Assembly: GCA_947454585.1 (NCBI GenBank)
Contig: CANGML010000119.1
Span: 1 to 5,810, forward strand
Direction of reading: 5' to 3'
Length of the DNA: 5,810 bases
Source: Comamonadaceae bacterium
Lineage (GTDB): Bacteria > Pseudomonadota > Gammaproteobacteria > Burkholderiales > Burkholderiaceae_C
Positions 1-5,143 of the stretch are shown piece after piece. How positions within the stretch are numbered: position 1 is the stretch's first letter; the number at the start of each line of letters is the position of its first letter. The position numbers were made by a program, and so were the translations under genes. The notes below the pieces were generated by a model. That model made no database searches. It had not been told where the DNA came from and saw nothing but the letters and a program-made list of their open reading frames with translations.

Positions 1-569
1 CTGTGGGCGGTGGTGTGCGCACCGTGGACGACGTGCGCCGCATGCTCAACGCAGGCGCTGACAAAGTGAGCTTTAACTCAGCGGCCATCGCCAATCCGCA
101 AGTCATTCGCGATGCCTCCGCCAAGTATGGCGCACAGTGCATCGTGGTGGCCATCGACGCCAAACGCCGCACGGCGGATGACGAACAACGCTCGGGCGCG
201 AATGGTTTGCCCGTCGGCCCCGGCTGGGACGTGTTCAGCCACGGTGGCCGAAAGAACGTAGGCCTTGACGCCGTGGCGTGGGCCAAGCAAATGGCTGATT
301 TCGGGGCCGGTGAAATCTTACTCACCAGCATGGACCGCGATGGCACCAAGAGTGGCTTTGACTTGGCCTTGACCCGCGCCGTGTCCGACATCGTGCCCGT
401 GCCCGTCATTGCCTCAGGCGGCGTGGGCAATCTCGACCACTTGGCCGACGGCGTGCAACAAGGCGGCGCCGACGCGGTGCTGGCTGCCAGCATCTTTCAC
501 TACGGCGAATACACCGTGCAGCAGGCGAAAGAGCGGATGCGGGAGCGGGGGATTCCTGTGCGCTTGTGA
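1..569 (+). CDS. hisF: Imidazole glycerol phosphate synthase subunit HisF (3' part, 5' end cut by the window)
   Basis: HisF is the cyclase subunit of IGP synthase. It uses ammonia delivered by HisH to turn PRFAR into imidazole-glycerol phosphate and AICAR in the cytoplasm. The visible 188 residues begin at a [10 protein letters not shown] strand-loop. The full protein is normally about 250-260 residues, so roughly 70 N-terminal residues, including the first catalytic Asp, lie upstream. The reading frame is open through base 1, so the GTG at base 3 is an internal Val codon and not a start. Family hallmarks seen are VSFNSAAI, the VVAIDAKRR strand carrying the second catalytic Asp (visible residue 52), [13 protein letters not shown], and two phosphate-binding turns of the TIM barrel, ASGGVG and [12 protein letters not shown]. 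The C-terminus (ERGIPVRL) is typical and complete. hisI and hisE would normally follow almost directly, but here they sit about 1.5 kb downstream. The family assignment is certain. Confidence 0.97.
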   Translation, partial: VGGGVRTVDDVRRMLNAGADKVSFNSAAIANPQVIRDASAKYGAQCIVVAIDAKRRTADDEQRSGANGLPVGPGWDVFSHGGRKNVGLDAVAWAKQMADFGAGEILLTSMDRDGTKSGFDLALTRAVSDIVPVPVIASGGVGNLDHLADGVQQGGADAVLAASIFHYGEYTVQQAKERMRERGIPVRL

Positions 570-596
570 GGATGGCACAAAGCTGAGGTATGACAG

Positions 597-612
597 CCAA
601 GGCCAGCCTTGG
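597..612. repeat. Compact inverted repeat just after hisF
   Basis: The arms CCAAGGC (597-603) and GCCTTGG (606-612) are perfect complements separated by two bases. In RNA the innermost pair or two would have to open to make a loop. The repeat starts 27 bp after the hisF stop and ends 9 bp before the ribosome binding site of the next gene. There is no following T-run, so it does not look like a complete factor-independent terminator. It may be a leftover of the native hisF 3' flank, a 3'-end stabilising hairpin, or chance. The repeat itself is certain but its function is not. Confidence 0.5.
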
Positions 613-632
613 TCAGAAATCAAGGAGTGATC

Positions 633-1034
633 ATGAAGGCATTGAAGATTCTTGGGGTAATAGGGGGCGCTGTCGTGCTTCTATTCGTATTCGTCGCTAA
701 TTACTCAACTGTAGAGTCGCGTTATAAGTGTCTCGGTGAAGTCTCATCTACCGATGGTTCTCATCCTGAAACCGTCTATCTCAAGCTTGAAGAATACAGG
801 TGGTGGGTTGGGTTGTGGAGTGATTCAGATGCGGCTATCCATGCAGAAATTCCGAATACAAGCGTTGACTATTTTGGAAACGTTAATAAAGTGGGAGATC
901 AGTATCAAATCCGAGATTCAGCAAAAAACCTCAAGGGCAATTTTTCCACTTTAAGCAAAACATTAGCCATTCAATTGCCCATAAAGTTAAAGACTGATTT
1001 CTTTGACGGTACTTGCAATAAGGTCGAGAAATGA
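633..1034 (+). CDS. Small membrane-anchored or exported protein of unknown function
   Basis: The gene encodes 133 residues. The ATG at 633 was chosen because AAGGAG (622-627) sits 5 bp before it and the protein then begins with a clean hydrophobic leader. An upstream in-frame TTG at 609 lies inside an inverted repeat and has no comparable site. Residues 6-22 (ILGVIGGAVVLLFVFVA) form one membrane segment preceded by two lysines. No good signal-peptidase site or lipobox is visible, so a signal anchor is likelier than a cleaved signal, with the rest in the periplasm. The soluble part is rich in aromatic and polar residues (LEEYRWWVGLWSDSD) and holds only two cysteines, Cys33 and Cys128, which could form a disulfide in the periplasm. 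Base composition is visibly more A+T-rich than hisF and hisI, which suggests transfer. I do not recognise a named family. A role as an immunity or envelope protein is possible but unsupported. Confidence 0.75.
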   Translation: MKALKILGVIGGAVVLLFVFVANYSTVESRYKCLGEVSSTDGSHPETVYLKLEEYRWWVGLWSDSDAAIHAEIPNTSVDYFGNVNKVGDQYQIRDSAKNLKGNFSTLSKTLAIQLPIKLKTDFFDGTCNKVEK

Positions 1035-1201
1035 CCCGCAACAATTCATTCCAGCGCACGTCAGCCGCTTTATGTCGCAAGCGCGCACTGCCTAGAGATT
1101 CGTTATCAAGGTGATAGGCGTCGCTCCACGATACGGTGGCGCTCCACCGAATATGCGAGGGCATCCTGAATTCTGGACTGGCGGATCCAAAGTTCGAAGG
1201 G
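1035..1201. other. Convergent intergenic gap with small palindromes
   Basis: This stretch separates the 3' ends of the unknown membrane protein (+) and vapC (-), and no coding sequence is supported in it. It contains several short inverted repeats: GCCTA/TAGGC (1090-1094 with 1115-1119), TATCA-AGG-TGATA (1104-1116), and CGGTGG-CGCT-CCACCG (1134-1149). An ATTCG/CGAAT pair (1098-1102 with 1148-1152) encloses the last two. CGCTCCAC also occurs twice in near-tandem, at about 1122-1129 and 1140-1147. A two-way terminator would fit the convergent position, but there are no T-runs on either strand, so this remains a guess. Confidence 0.45.
1134..1149. repeat. 6-bp hairpin between convergent genes
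   Basis: CGGTGG and CCACCG are perfect complements around the four-base loop CGCT. The hairpin lies in the gap between two genes that end toward each other, where a transcription-stopping structure would make sense. Neither side carries the run of T expected of an intrinsic terminator, so it could instead be a degenerate repeat or part of a larger folded element spanning about 1090-1152. Confidence 0.4.
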
Positions 1202-1624
1202 CTAGTTACCGTCAGGGCGTGCAAGCAAAGACCAGTCTTCAGTCTGTAAATGCGCTATTTTTGCGAATGCCTTGTCACTGCTGATGAGTGTGGCATTCAT
1301 GTGCACTGCATGCGCTGCAATTTGCATATCCAGCGCTGCCAGCGACGTGCCCTGACTTTGCAGCTGAGCGCGTAGTGTGCCGTAAGTTTGAGCCACAGCA
1401 TCGTCCCACGGCAACACTTCTACACGTCGCAAAAATTCGTTCACAGCAGCTTTCAGCGCTACTGCTTCTGGGCGTTTGGCAAGCCCAAAAGCCAGCTCAC
1501 CAGCTGTGATGGCCGATATACAAACGCTGTGCATGGGTACCGCCAGCAAGTTTTGTGTGACTTGTGGGTGGCGTTTGATGAGGTAGCTGACGGTGTTGGT
1601 GTCCAGCAGGTAGAGCGGTGTCAT
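1202..1624 (-). CDS. vapC: PIN-domain ribonuclease toxin of the VapC type
   Basis: VapC toxins are Mg2+-dependent endoribonucleases of the PIN fold that cut tRNA or rRNA and stop growth unless bound by VapB. The 140-residue length is typical. The acidic active-site residues are all in place: Asp8 in LLDTNTVSYLI, Glu43 in AITAGELAFGL, Asp99 in LAALDMQIAAHA, and Asp117 in LISSDKAF, so the toxin looks intact. The DTNTVSYLI start and the GELAFGLAKRPE segment resemble the VapC1/FitB-like branch. The ATG at 1624 lies only 8 bp past the vapB stop and lacks a strong ribosome binding site, so translation is probably coupled to vapB, the usual way to keep toxin below antitoxin. The pair is transcribed against the flanking his genes. 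The RNA target cannot be told from the sequence. Confidence 0.95.
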   Translation of the reverse strand: MTPLYLLDTNTVSYLIKRHPQVTQNLLAVPMHSVCISAITAGELAFGLAKRPEAVALKAAVNEFLRRVEVLPWDDAVAQTYGTLRAQLQSQGTSLAALDMQIAAHAVHMNATLISSDKAFAKIAHLQTEDWSLLARPDGN

Positions 1625-1632
1625 GCGCTGGC

Positions 1633-1917
1633 TCAGTGCCCGATGGGGGTTGATACAGATTCAAATGGGTCACGCTCTTGCGTGTCTGCATGCCCATGGG
1701 TTAGCCGCTCGGCTGTGCCAAGAAAATCTTCTGGCACTTGGGCGTTTTCCGTTGCGGCCAAGAAGCCTGCCCAGTCATCGGGGCGGCGTGAAAGGATCAC
1801 ATCGCCTGTCACGGGGTCTTTGCGGATAAAGACTTCGTGAGTGTTAAACCTGTATGCAGCCGGTAGCCGCACCGCTTGACTGCGGCCATTGACGAATAGC
1901 TTGGCGGTTTGAGACAT
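1633..1917 (-). CDS. vapB: VapB-type antitoxin, AbrB/MazE-like DNA-binding protein
   Basis: The protein has 94 residues. Its N-terminal 45 or so form an AbrB/MazE-type swapped-hairpin DNA-binding domain with the signature TAKLFVNGRSQAVRLP (residues 4-19), followed by EVFIRKDPVTGDVILSRRP. The C-terminal half (DDWAGFLAATENAQVPEDFL onward) should wrap and inhibit the VapC active site. The start at 1917 was chosen because GGAGG (1924-1928 on the complementary strand) lies 6 bp upstream and the protein then begins MSQTAKLF, as family members do. A longer in-frame reading to 1962 would run through the promoter and operator. The gene comes first in the pair, as expected, and VapB-VapC complexes normally repress their own promoter through palindromes like those found just upstream. 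Confidence in the family is high. Confidence 0.95.
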   Translation of the reverse strand: MSQTAKLFVNGRSQAVRLPAAYRFNTHEVFIRKDPVTGDVILSRRPDDWAGFLAATENAQVPEDFLGTAERLTHGHADTQERDPFESVSTPIGH

Positions 1918-1923
1918 GATGAG

Positions 1924-1928
1924 CCTCC
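1924..1928 (-). promoter_or_regulatory. Strong ribosome binding site that decides the vapB start
   Basis: On the complementary strand the sequence reads GGAGG, six bases before the ATG at 1917. It is the clearest Shine-Dalgarno site in the insert and contrasts with the weak site in front of vapC. This fits preferential production of antitoxin. Confidence 0.8.
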
Positions 1929-1929
1929 A

Positions 1930-1962
1930 TTGAGAGGTGGTAGATATCAAAGTATATCTCAA
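1930..1962. promoter_or_regulatory. Probable VapBC operator, nested inverted repeats
   Basis: AGATAT (1942-1947) and ATATCT (1954-1959) form a perfect inverted repeat with a six-base spacer. An outer pair, TTGAGA (1930-1935) and TCTCAA (1957-1962), shares part of its right arm. Both overlap the predicted -10 box and start point of the vapB promoter. AbrB-fold antitoxins are known to bind palindromes in this position to repress their own operon, and alternative pairing of a shared arm would suit binding by two antitoxin dimers. The symmetry is seen directly; its use as an operator is inferred. Confidence 0.65.
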
Positions 1963-1978
1963 GGTCCAGTAATTTCAA
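1951..1978 (-). promoter_or_regulatory. Sigma70-type promoter of vapBC
   Basis: Read on the - strand, TTGAAA (1973-1978) and TATACT (1951-1956) are separated by 16 bp. Each differs from the consensus -35 and -10 boxes by one base. Transcription would begin near 1944, giving a leader of roughly 27 bases that contains the GGAGG site. The -10 box lies inside the palindrome at 1942-1959 and the -35 box touches the edge of the stem-loop at 1975-2003, so bound VapBC could block polymerase. The promoter is predicted only from sequence and spacing. Confidence 0.7.
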
Positions 1979-2065
1979 CCCGTGACAAAACGTCATGGGT
2001 TGACTGCCCTCAGCATTGAGGCGCCAGCATCTGGGCTTGCCCCTACTAGGTAAGATCACCCCCCT
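1963..2065. other. Divergent intergenic region between vapB and hisI
   Basis: These 103 bp lie between the divergent vapB and hisI genes. They hold the upstream part of the vapBC promoter and a run of three stem-loops: the long one at 1975-2003, CCTCA-GCAT-TGAGG at 2008-2021, and CCAG-CAT-CTGG at 2024-2034. On the + strand TTGACT (2000-2005) resembles a -35 box and TAAGAT (2051-2056) a weak -10, but they are about 45 bp apart, so no convincing promoter for hisI could be built. No good ribosome binding site precedes the hisI ATG; the nearest AGG is 15 bp away. How hisI is expressed once separated from hisF is therefore open. Confidence 0.5.
1975..2003. repeat. Long stem-loop (12 bp, one G-U pair) upstream of hisI and vapB
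   Basis: The left arm TCAACCCGTGAC (1975-1986) pairs with GTCATGGGTTGA (1992-2003) around the loop AAAAC. All twelve positions pair, with a single G-U wobble if read as + strand RNA. It is the strongest hairpin I found in the window. No T-run follows on either strand, so it is not a textbook intrinsic terminator. It overlaps four bases of the predicted vapB -35 box, so it could be a second protein-binding palindrome, a pause or stabilising hairpin before hisI, or the scar or end of an inserted element. Confidence 0.6.
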
Positions 2066-2467
2066 ATGAATTGGCTAGACAACATCAAATGGGACGACAA
2101 GGGGCTGGTCCCGGTGATCGCCCAAGAAAAAGACAGCGGCGACGTGCTGATGTTTGCGTGGATGAACCGCGAGGCGCTGCAAAAAACGGCTGAGCTTAAG
2201 CGCGCGGTGTATTTCAGCCGTTCTCGTAACAAATTGTGGTTCAAGGGTGAGGAGTCGGGCCATGTGCAAACGGTGCACGACATTCGCATCGACTGCGACA
2301 ACGACGTGGTGTTGCTCCAAGTGACGCAAGAAGGGCATGAGCCCGGCATTGCCTGCCATACTGGGCGGCACAGCTGCTTTTATCAGCGCTTAAATCAAAG
2401 TGCAGAGGGCAACGATTGGCACGCTTGCGAGCCTGTGCTGAAAGACCCTGAATCCATTTACAAGTGA
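2066..2467 (+). CDS. hisI: Phosphoribosyl-AMP cyclohydrolase HisI
   Basis: HisI opens the adenine ring of phosphoribosyl-AMP, the third step of histidine synthesis, as a zinc enzyme of the cytoplasm. The 133 residues match the single-domain form; it is not the HisIE fusion of enterobacteria. Visible motifs are [12 protein letters not shown] (residues 27-38), [18 protein letters not shown] (49-66), the metal-binding DCDND (76-80), and [12 protein letters not shown] (94-105). Cys77, Cys97 and Cys104 are the expected zinc ligands, with Asp76, Asp78 and Asp80 for magnesium. All are present, so the enzyme should be active. The ATG at 2066 gives the usual N-terminus, although no clear ribosome binding site precedes it. 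The stop touches hisE, which follows directly. The family is certain. Confidence 0.97.
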   Translation: MNWLDNIKWDDKGLVPVIAQEKDSGDVLMFAWMNREALQKTAELKRAVYFSRSRNKLWFKGEESGHVQTVHDIRIDCDNDVVLLQVTQEGHEPGIACHTGRHSCFYQRLNQSAEGNDWHACEPVLKDPESIYK

Positions 2468-2472
2468 ACACC

Positions 2473-2850
2473 ATGAGTTCCACCAACGCTTTAGATACCT
2501 TGCAACGCCTGGCTGACGTCATTGAAAGCCGCAAGCCCGCCAATGGTGGCGACCCCGAGAAAAGCTACGTCTCGCGCTTGCTGCACAAAGGGCCTGACGC
2601 TTTTTTGAAGAAGATTGGCGAAGAAGCCACTGAAACCGTGATGGCCGCCAAAGATGTGGACCATGGGGGTGACACGAGTAAGTTGGTCTACGAAGTGGCT
2701 GACCTGTGGTTTCACACCATGATTGCACTGGCGCACTATGGCTTGCAGCCCTCGGATGTGATTGACGAGCTGGCGCGTCGCGAAGGCCTGAGCGGCCTAG
2801 AGGAAAAAGCCTTGCGTAAAGCACAGCACCGCGAGCAAACCGGTGACTAA
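2473..2850 (+). CDS. hisE: Phosphoribosyl-ATP pyrophosphatase HisE
   Basis: HisE removes pyrophosphate from phosphoribosyl-ATP, the second histidine step, giving the substrate of HisI. The 125 residues form an all-alpha MazG-like fold. Metal-binding acidic residues are seen in [16 protein letters not shown] (Glu50, Glu51, Glu54) and in [16 protein letters not shown] (Glu74, Asp77). [23 protein letters not shown] is the usual N-terminal segment. The ATG at 2473 gives a typical N-terminus ([13 protein letters not shown]). A GTG at 2464 overlapping the hisI stop would add three residues and cannot be excluded, since neither start has a strong ribosome binding site. The gene lies 5 bp after hisI, so coupled translation is likely. 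Its 3' end overlaps the next gene by 8 bp. Confidence 0.96.
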   Translation: MSSTNALDTLQRLADVIESRKPANGGDPEKSYVSRLLHKGPDAFLKKIGEEATETVMAAKDVDHGGDTSKLVYEVADLWFHTMIALAHYGLQPSDVIDELARREGLSGLEEKALRKAQHREQTGD

Positions 2851-3229
2851 ACCCGAGTTGGAACACGCATCCGACATGCAAGAGGATGCCACACACACAA
2901 TCAGCCTGATCAGCTACGTGTTGCATTTGATCGTGGCTGTGAGCGCCGTCATCCCCGGAGCACAGGTGGGTCCGCTGTTGCTGGTGGTGGCCTTGATTCT
3001 TGATTTGGTCAAGCAAGGTGATGCGGGGGATGGCTGGGAGGCGTCGCATTTCAGTTACCGCATTCGCACCGTCATTTGGGCGGCTGTGCTGTATTTGGTG
3101 ACCGCCCCGTTGTGGTTCTTTTTTATCTTGCCCGGTTGGTTGGCTTGGGTGGTGATTTCTGTGTGGTTCCTTTATCGCATCGTGTTGGGCTGGGTTCGCA
3201 TGAACAAGCAGCAAGCGATGGATATTTAA
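2843..3229 (+). CDS. Small four-helix membrane protein, DUF4870-like
   Basis: The 128 residues contain a short hydrophilic start and about four hydrophobic helices (residues about 19-37, 42-56, 74-92 and 96-117). The segment [14 protein letters not shown] (67-80) between helices 2 and 3 resembles the conserved His-containing stretch of DUF4870/Tic20-like small membrane proteins, whose function is unknown. The GTG at 2843 overlaps the end of hisE by 8 bp, which suggests coupled translation. An ATG at 2876 would give a protein 11 residues shorter that keeps all helices, so the start is uncertain. From memory, a gene like this often sits between hisE and the HIT gene in Burkholderiales, which suggests a stable neighbourhood more than a histidine role. 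The membrane location is firm and the family name moderately so. Confidence 0.85.
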   Translation: MTKPELEHASDMQEDATHTISLISYVLHLIVAVSAVIPGAQVGPLLLVVALILDLVKQGDAGDGWEASHFSYRIRTVIWAAVLYLVTAPLWFFFILPGWLAWVVISVWFLYRIVLGWVRMNKQQAMDI

Positions 3230-3247
3230 TTTGTTGATGAGTTATCT

Positions 3248-3607
3248 ATGACGACCGATCCCAACTGTATTTTTTGCAAAATCATCGCGGGCCAAATTCC
3301 GTCGCGCAAGGTGTATGAAGACGACGAGGTGTTCGCCTTCCATGACATCAACCCTTGGGCGCCTGTGCACTTTTTGATCATCCCCAAGCGGCACATCCCG
3401 TCTGTGGCACACGCCACAGCTGAGCACGCTGGCCTGCTGGGACGCATGATGTTGTTGGCACCCAAACTGGCTTTTCAAGAAGGTGCAAGACCCTACCCCG
3501 AGGGGGGCTTTCGCATCGTGACCAACACCGGCGCTGAGGGCGGACAAGAAGTCCACCACATGCACTGGCATGTCATGGGTGGTCCGCGCCCTTGGTTGCG
3601 CGGCTGA
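3248..3607 (+). CDS. HIT-family (HINT-like) nucleotide-binding hydrolase
   Basis: HIT proteins are small dimeric cytoplasmic hydrolases of the histidine-triad superfamily. The HINT branch cleaves purine nucleoside phosphoramidates such as AMP-lysine. The 119 residues show the HINT N-terminus CIFCKIIAGQIPSRKVYEDD (7-26), HFLIIPKRHI (41-50), FRIVTNTGAEGGQEVHH (88-104), and the triad HMHWHVMGG with His104, His106 and His108, where the middle histidine is the usual nucleophile. The C-terminal PRPW is also typical. Cys7 and Cys10 form a CxxC seen in many bacterial members. The gene lies 18 bp after the membrane protein and 31 bp before tatA. Its physiological substrate and any functional tie to his or tat genes are unknown. 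Confidence 0.95.
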   Translation: MTTDPNCIFCKIIAGQIPSRKVYEDDEVFAFHDINPWAPVHFLIIPKRHIPSVAHATAEHAGLLGRMMLLAPKLAFQEGARPYPEGGFRIVTNTGAEGGQEVHHMHWHVMGGPRPWLRG

Positions 3608-3627
3608 TTAGAATTGACGGATTAATT

Positions 3628-3632
3628 AGGAG
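3628..3632 (+). promoter_or_regulatory. Strong ribosome binding site of tatA
   Basis: AGGAG lies six bases before the tatA ATG. It is the best translation signal in the tat cluster; tatB and tatC have none that is obvious. This fits the known need for far more TatA than TatB or TatC. Confidence 0.75.
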
Positions 3633-3638
3633 TTCAAC

Positions 3639-3869
3639 ATGGGTTCGTTTTCTATTTGGCATTGGCTGATCGTGCTGCTGATCGTCATCATGGTGTTTGG
3701 CACCAAGAAGCTCAAAAACTTGGGTTCTGATTTGGGCGGCGCTGTCAAAGGCTTCAAAGATGGCATGAAAGACGGCGGTACACCCGCCGAAGAAAAACCA
3801 GCCGCGCCTACTGCCGCTGTGGCTGCCGACAAAAACACCATTGACGTCGAAGTCAAAAACAAGTCGTAA
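3639..3869 (+). CDS. tatA: Twin-arginine translocase subunit TatA
   Basis: TatA oligomerises in the inner membrane to let folded proteins with twin-arginine signals pass once TatBC has bound the cargo. The 76 residues show the standard plan: one membrane helix (about 5-20, [16 protein letters not shown]), the FGTKKL hinge (20-25), an amphipathic helix (about 25-46), and a flexible Ala/Pro/Lys-rich tail. The polar residue near the start of the helix is His8, where E. coli TatA has Gln; His occurs in many betaproteobacterial TatA proteins. The gene begins a tatABC cluster and is spaced 31 bp from the HIT gene. A TTGACG at 3614-3619 has no matching -10 box, so transcription probably comes from upstream. 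Confidence 0.97.
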   Translation: MGSFSIWHWLIVLLIVIMVFGTKKLKNLGSDLGGAVKGFKDGMKDGGTPAEEKPAAPTAAVAADKNTIDVEVKNKS

Positions 3870-3888
3870 TTGCTGTTGATCGCTTGCC

Positions 3889-4362
3889 TTGTTTGATCTC
3901 GATTTTTCCAAAATAGCGGTGGTGAGTGCGGTGGCGTTGGTCGTCATCGGCCCCGAGCGGCTGCCGAGCGTGGCCCGTACCGTGGGGACCTTGATTGGCA
4001 AAGCCAAGCGCTACATCTCGGACGTCAAAGCCGAGGTGAACCGCACGATGGAGCTCGATGAGCTCAAAAAAATGAAAGAGACGATGGAGACCGCCGCCCG
4101 AGAGGTAGAGAGCTCTGTCCATACCGCCGCCAGCGATTTCGAAAAAGATTGGGCTGACACCACGGCAGGTTTGACCTCAGACCCTTACGAGCCGTTAGCG
4201 CCGCCGCCACCGTCCTACCAAAATCCAGGTAAAAAATGGCGCCTCAAGCGTGGTGCGACACCTCAGTGGTACAAAGCGCGCCAAGGTGTGCGCACCAAGG
4301 CGCAATCTGGCGCCGCACGTGTGGCGCGTTTCCGTCCTGTGAAGCGTTCTGAACATGTCTGA
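3889..4362 (+). CDS. tatB: Twin-arginine translocase subunit TatB, TTG start
   Basis: TatB pairs with TatC to form the receptor for twin-arginine signal peptides. The 157 residues give an N-terminal membrane helix (about 6-21), the GPERLP hinge (21-26), an amphipathic helix and a charged region with coiled-coil character ([27 protein letters not shown]). A proline-rich spacer ([14 protein letters not shown]) then leads to a basic tail. Only TTG at 3889 aligns the protein with the TatB N-terminus (MFDLDFSK). The in-frame stop at 3877-3879 leaves no ATG or GTG upstream, and no ribosome binding site is evident. Residue 8 is Lys, where E. coli TatB has Glu. The gene begins 19 bp after tatA and overlaps tatC by 8 bp. 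The family is certain; the low-strength start may help keep TatB scarce relative to TatA. Confidence 0.96.
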   Translation: MFDLDFSKIAVVSAVALVVIGPERLPSVARTVGTLIGKAKRYISDVKAEVNRTMELDELKKMKETMETAAREVESSVHTAASDFEKDWADTTAGLTSDPYEPLAPPPPSYQNPGKKWRLKRGATPQWYKARQGVRTKAQSGAARVARFRPVKRSEHV

Positions 4363-5125
4363 TACCCCATCCCAAGACGAATTGGCTGGCACCGAACAAC
4401 CGTTTGTGCAGCACTTGATTGAGCTGCGCGACCGCTTGGTCAAAGCGTCGATTGCTGTGTTGGTGGCTGGTGCGGCGTTGGCCATTTATCCGGGTCCTGC
4501 CGAGCTGTATGACTTGCTGGCGGCCCCCTTGGTCGCGCAATTGCCGTCAGGTGCCACCTTGATTGCGACCTCAGTGATTTCACCTTTCTTGGTACCGCTG
4601 AAAATTTTGCTGATGAGCGCGTTCTTGTTAGCGCTGCCCGTGGTGTTGTATCAAGCGTGGGCATTCATTGCGCCGGGTTTGTATTCACACGAGAAAAAAC
4701 TGGTGATGCCCTTGGTGGTGTCTAGCACCTTGCTGTTCATGGTGGGCGTGGCTTTTTGTTATTTCTTTGTGTTTGGCCAAGTTTTTAAATTCATCCAAAG
4801 CTTTGCGCCTAAGAGCATCACCGCTGCCCCTGATATCGAAGCTTATTTAAGTTTTGTGATCAGCATGTTCATTGCCTTTGGTTTGGCGTTTGAAGTGCCT
4901 ATCGTGGTGATCGTTTTGGCGCGTATGAATGTGGTGTCGATTGAAAAGTTAAAAGACTTCCGCTCCTATTTCATCGTGCTGGCGTTCATCATCGCGGCGA
5001 TCGTGACGCCCCCAGATGTGGTGTCGCAACTGGCACTGGCTATTCCGATGTGCATCTTGTATGAGATCGGCATTTGGGCTGCGCAATTGTTCATCAAGCA
5101 CACCAAAGCGCCGGACGCCGAGTAA
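4355..5125 (+). CDS. tatC: Twin-arginine translocase subunit TatC
   Basis: TatC is the six-helix core of the Tat receptor and binds the twin-arginine motif on its cytoplasmic face. The 256 residues include every landmark I know from E. coli. HLIELRDRL has Glu23 (E. coli Glu15). [16 protein letters not shown] has Phe104 and Glu113 (Phe94, Glu103). [12 protein letters not shown] has Glu180 (Glu170). [22 protein letters not shown] has Asp221 (Asp211). The constant offset of ten past the first helix shows no gaps. The ATG at 4355 overlaps tatB by 8 bp, so translation is probably coupled. The short Ser/Thr/Gln-rich N-terminal extension is the only difference from the shorter homologues. The protein appears complete. 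Confidence 0.98.
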   Translation: MSDTPSQDELAGTEQPFVQHLIELRDRLVKASIAVLVAGAALAIYPGPAELYDLLAAPLVAQLPSGATLIATSVISPFLVPLKILLMSAFLLALPVVLYQAWAFIAPGLYSHEKKLVMPLVVSSTLLFMVGVAFCYFFVFGQVFKFIQSFAPKSITAAPDIEAYLSFVISMFIAFGLAFEVPIVVIVLARMNVVSIEKLKDFRSYFIVLAFIIAAIVTPPDVVSQLALAIPMCILYEIGIWAAQLFIKHTKAPDAE

Positions 5126-5143
5126 GCAGGGCGCAAACACACC

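Larger units (their letters stand above)
570..2065. other. Accessory insert separating hisF from hisI
   Basis: Between the hisF stop and the hisI start lie 1496 bp unrelated to histidine synthesis: an unknown small membrane protein on the + strand, a 167-bp gap with palindromes, a vapBC toxin-antitoxin pair on the - strand, and a 103-bp gap rich in stem-loops. In related bacteria hisF and hisI are usually adjacent, and every + strand gene from hisI onward is tightly packed. I therefore infer that this block was acquired, or is a site of gene turnover. No transposase, integrase, terminal inverted repeats or target-site duplication could be recognised, so the mechanism and exact ends are unknown. 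The block may also have arrived in two steps, because its two halves differ in base composition and strand. Confidence 0.55.

Noticed and set aside
609..632. TTG start at 609 for the small membrane protein
   Set aside because: It lies within the 597-612 inverted repeat, lacks a ribosome binding site, and would put eight polar residues before the leader. ATG 633 has AAGGAG at 5 bp.
1038..1119. Possible integron attC site: AACAATTCATTCCAGC and GCCTA-GAG-ATTCGTT resemble common attC arms, and the neighbouring genes would suit cassettes
   Set aside because: The core boxes (RYYYAAC and GTTRRRY) are not both present, and the arms do not pair over attC length; only a 6-bp stem with a bulge (1052-1057 with 1083-1090) forms. 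No integrase is visible. The resemblance is too weak to call.
1168..1198. EcoRI, BamHI and BstBI recognition sequences within about 30 bp, like a cloning polylinker
   Set aside because: The sites are spaced by ordinary sequence, no known vector sequence is recognised around them, and short palindromes of this kind arise by chance.
931..1224. A 97-codon - strand frame across the end of the unknown gene and the gap
   Set aside because: It has no ribosome binding site or recognisable motif, overlaps both a supported gene and the vapC end, and ends in sequence antisense to coding DNA.
1918..1962. Longer vapB start giving 15 extra residues
   Set aside because: The extension runs through the predicted -10 box and operator. 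The shorter start has a strong GGAGG at proper spacing and the family-typical N-terminus.
2519..3214. Long open frame of 231 codons on the - strand opposite hisE and the membrane protein
   Set aside because: Its translation is low-complexity and His/Gln/Arg-rich, typical of the antisense of G+C-rich coding sequence, and it opposes two well-supported genes.
3614..3619. TTGACG upstream of tatA as a -35 box of a tat promoter
   Set aside because: At 16-18 bp downstream the sequence is the tatA start itself (around AACATGGG), with no -10-like hexamer.
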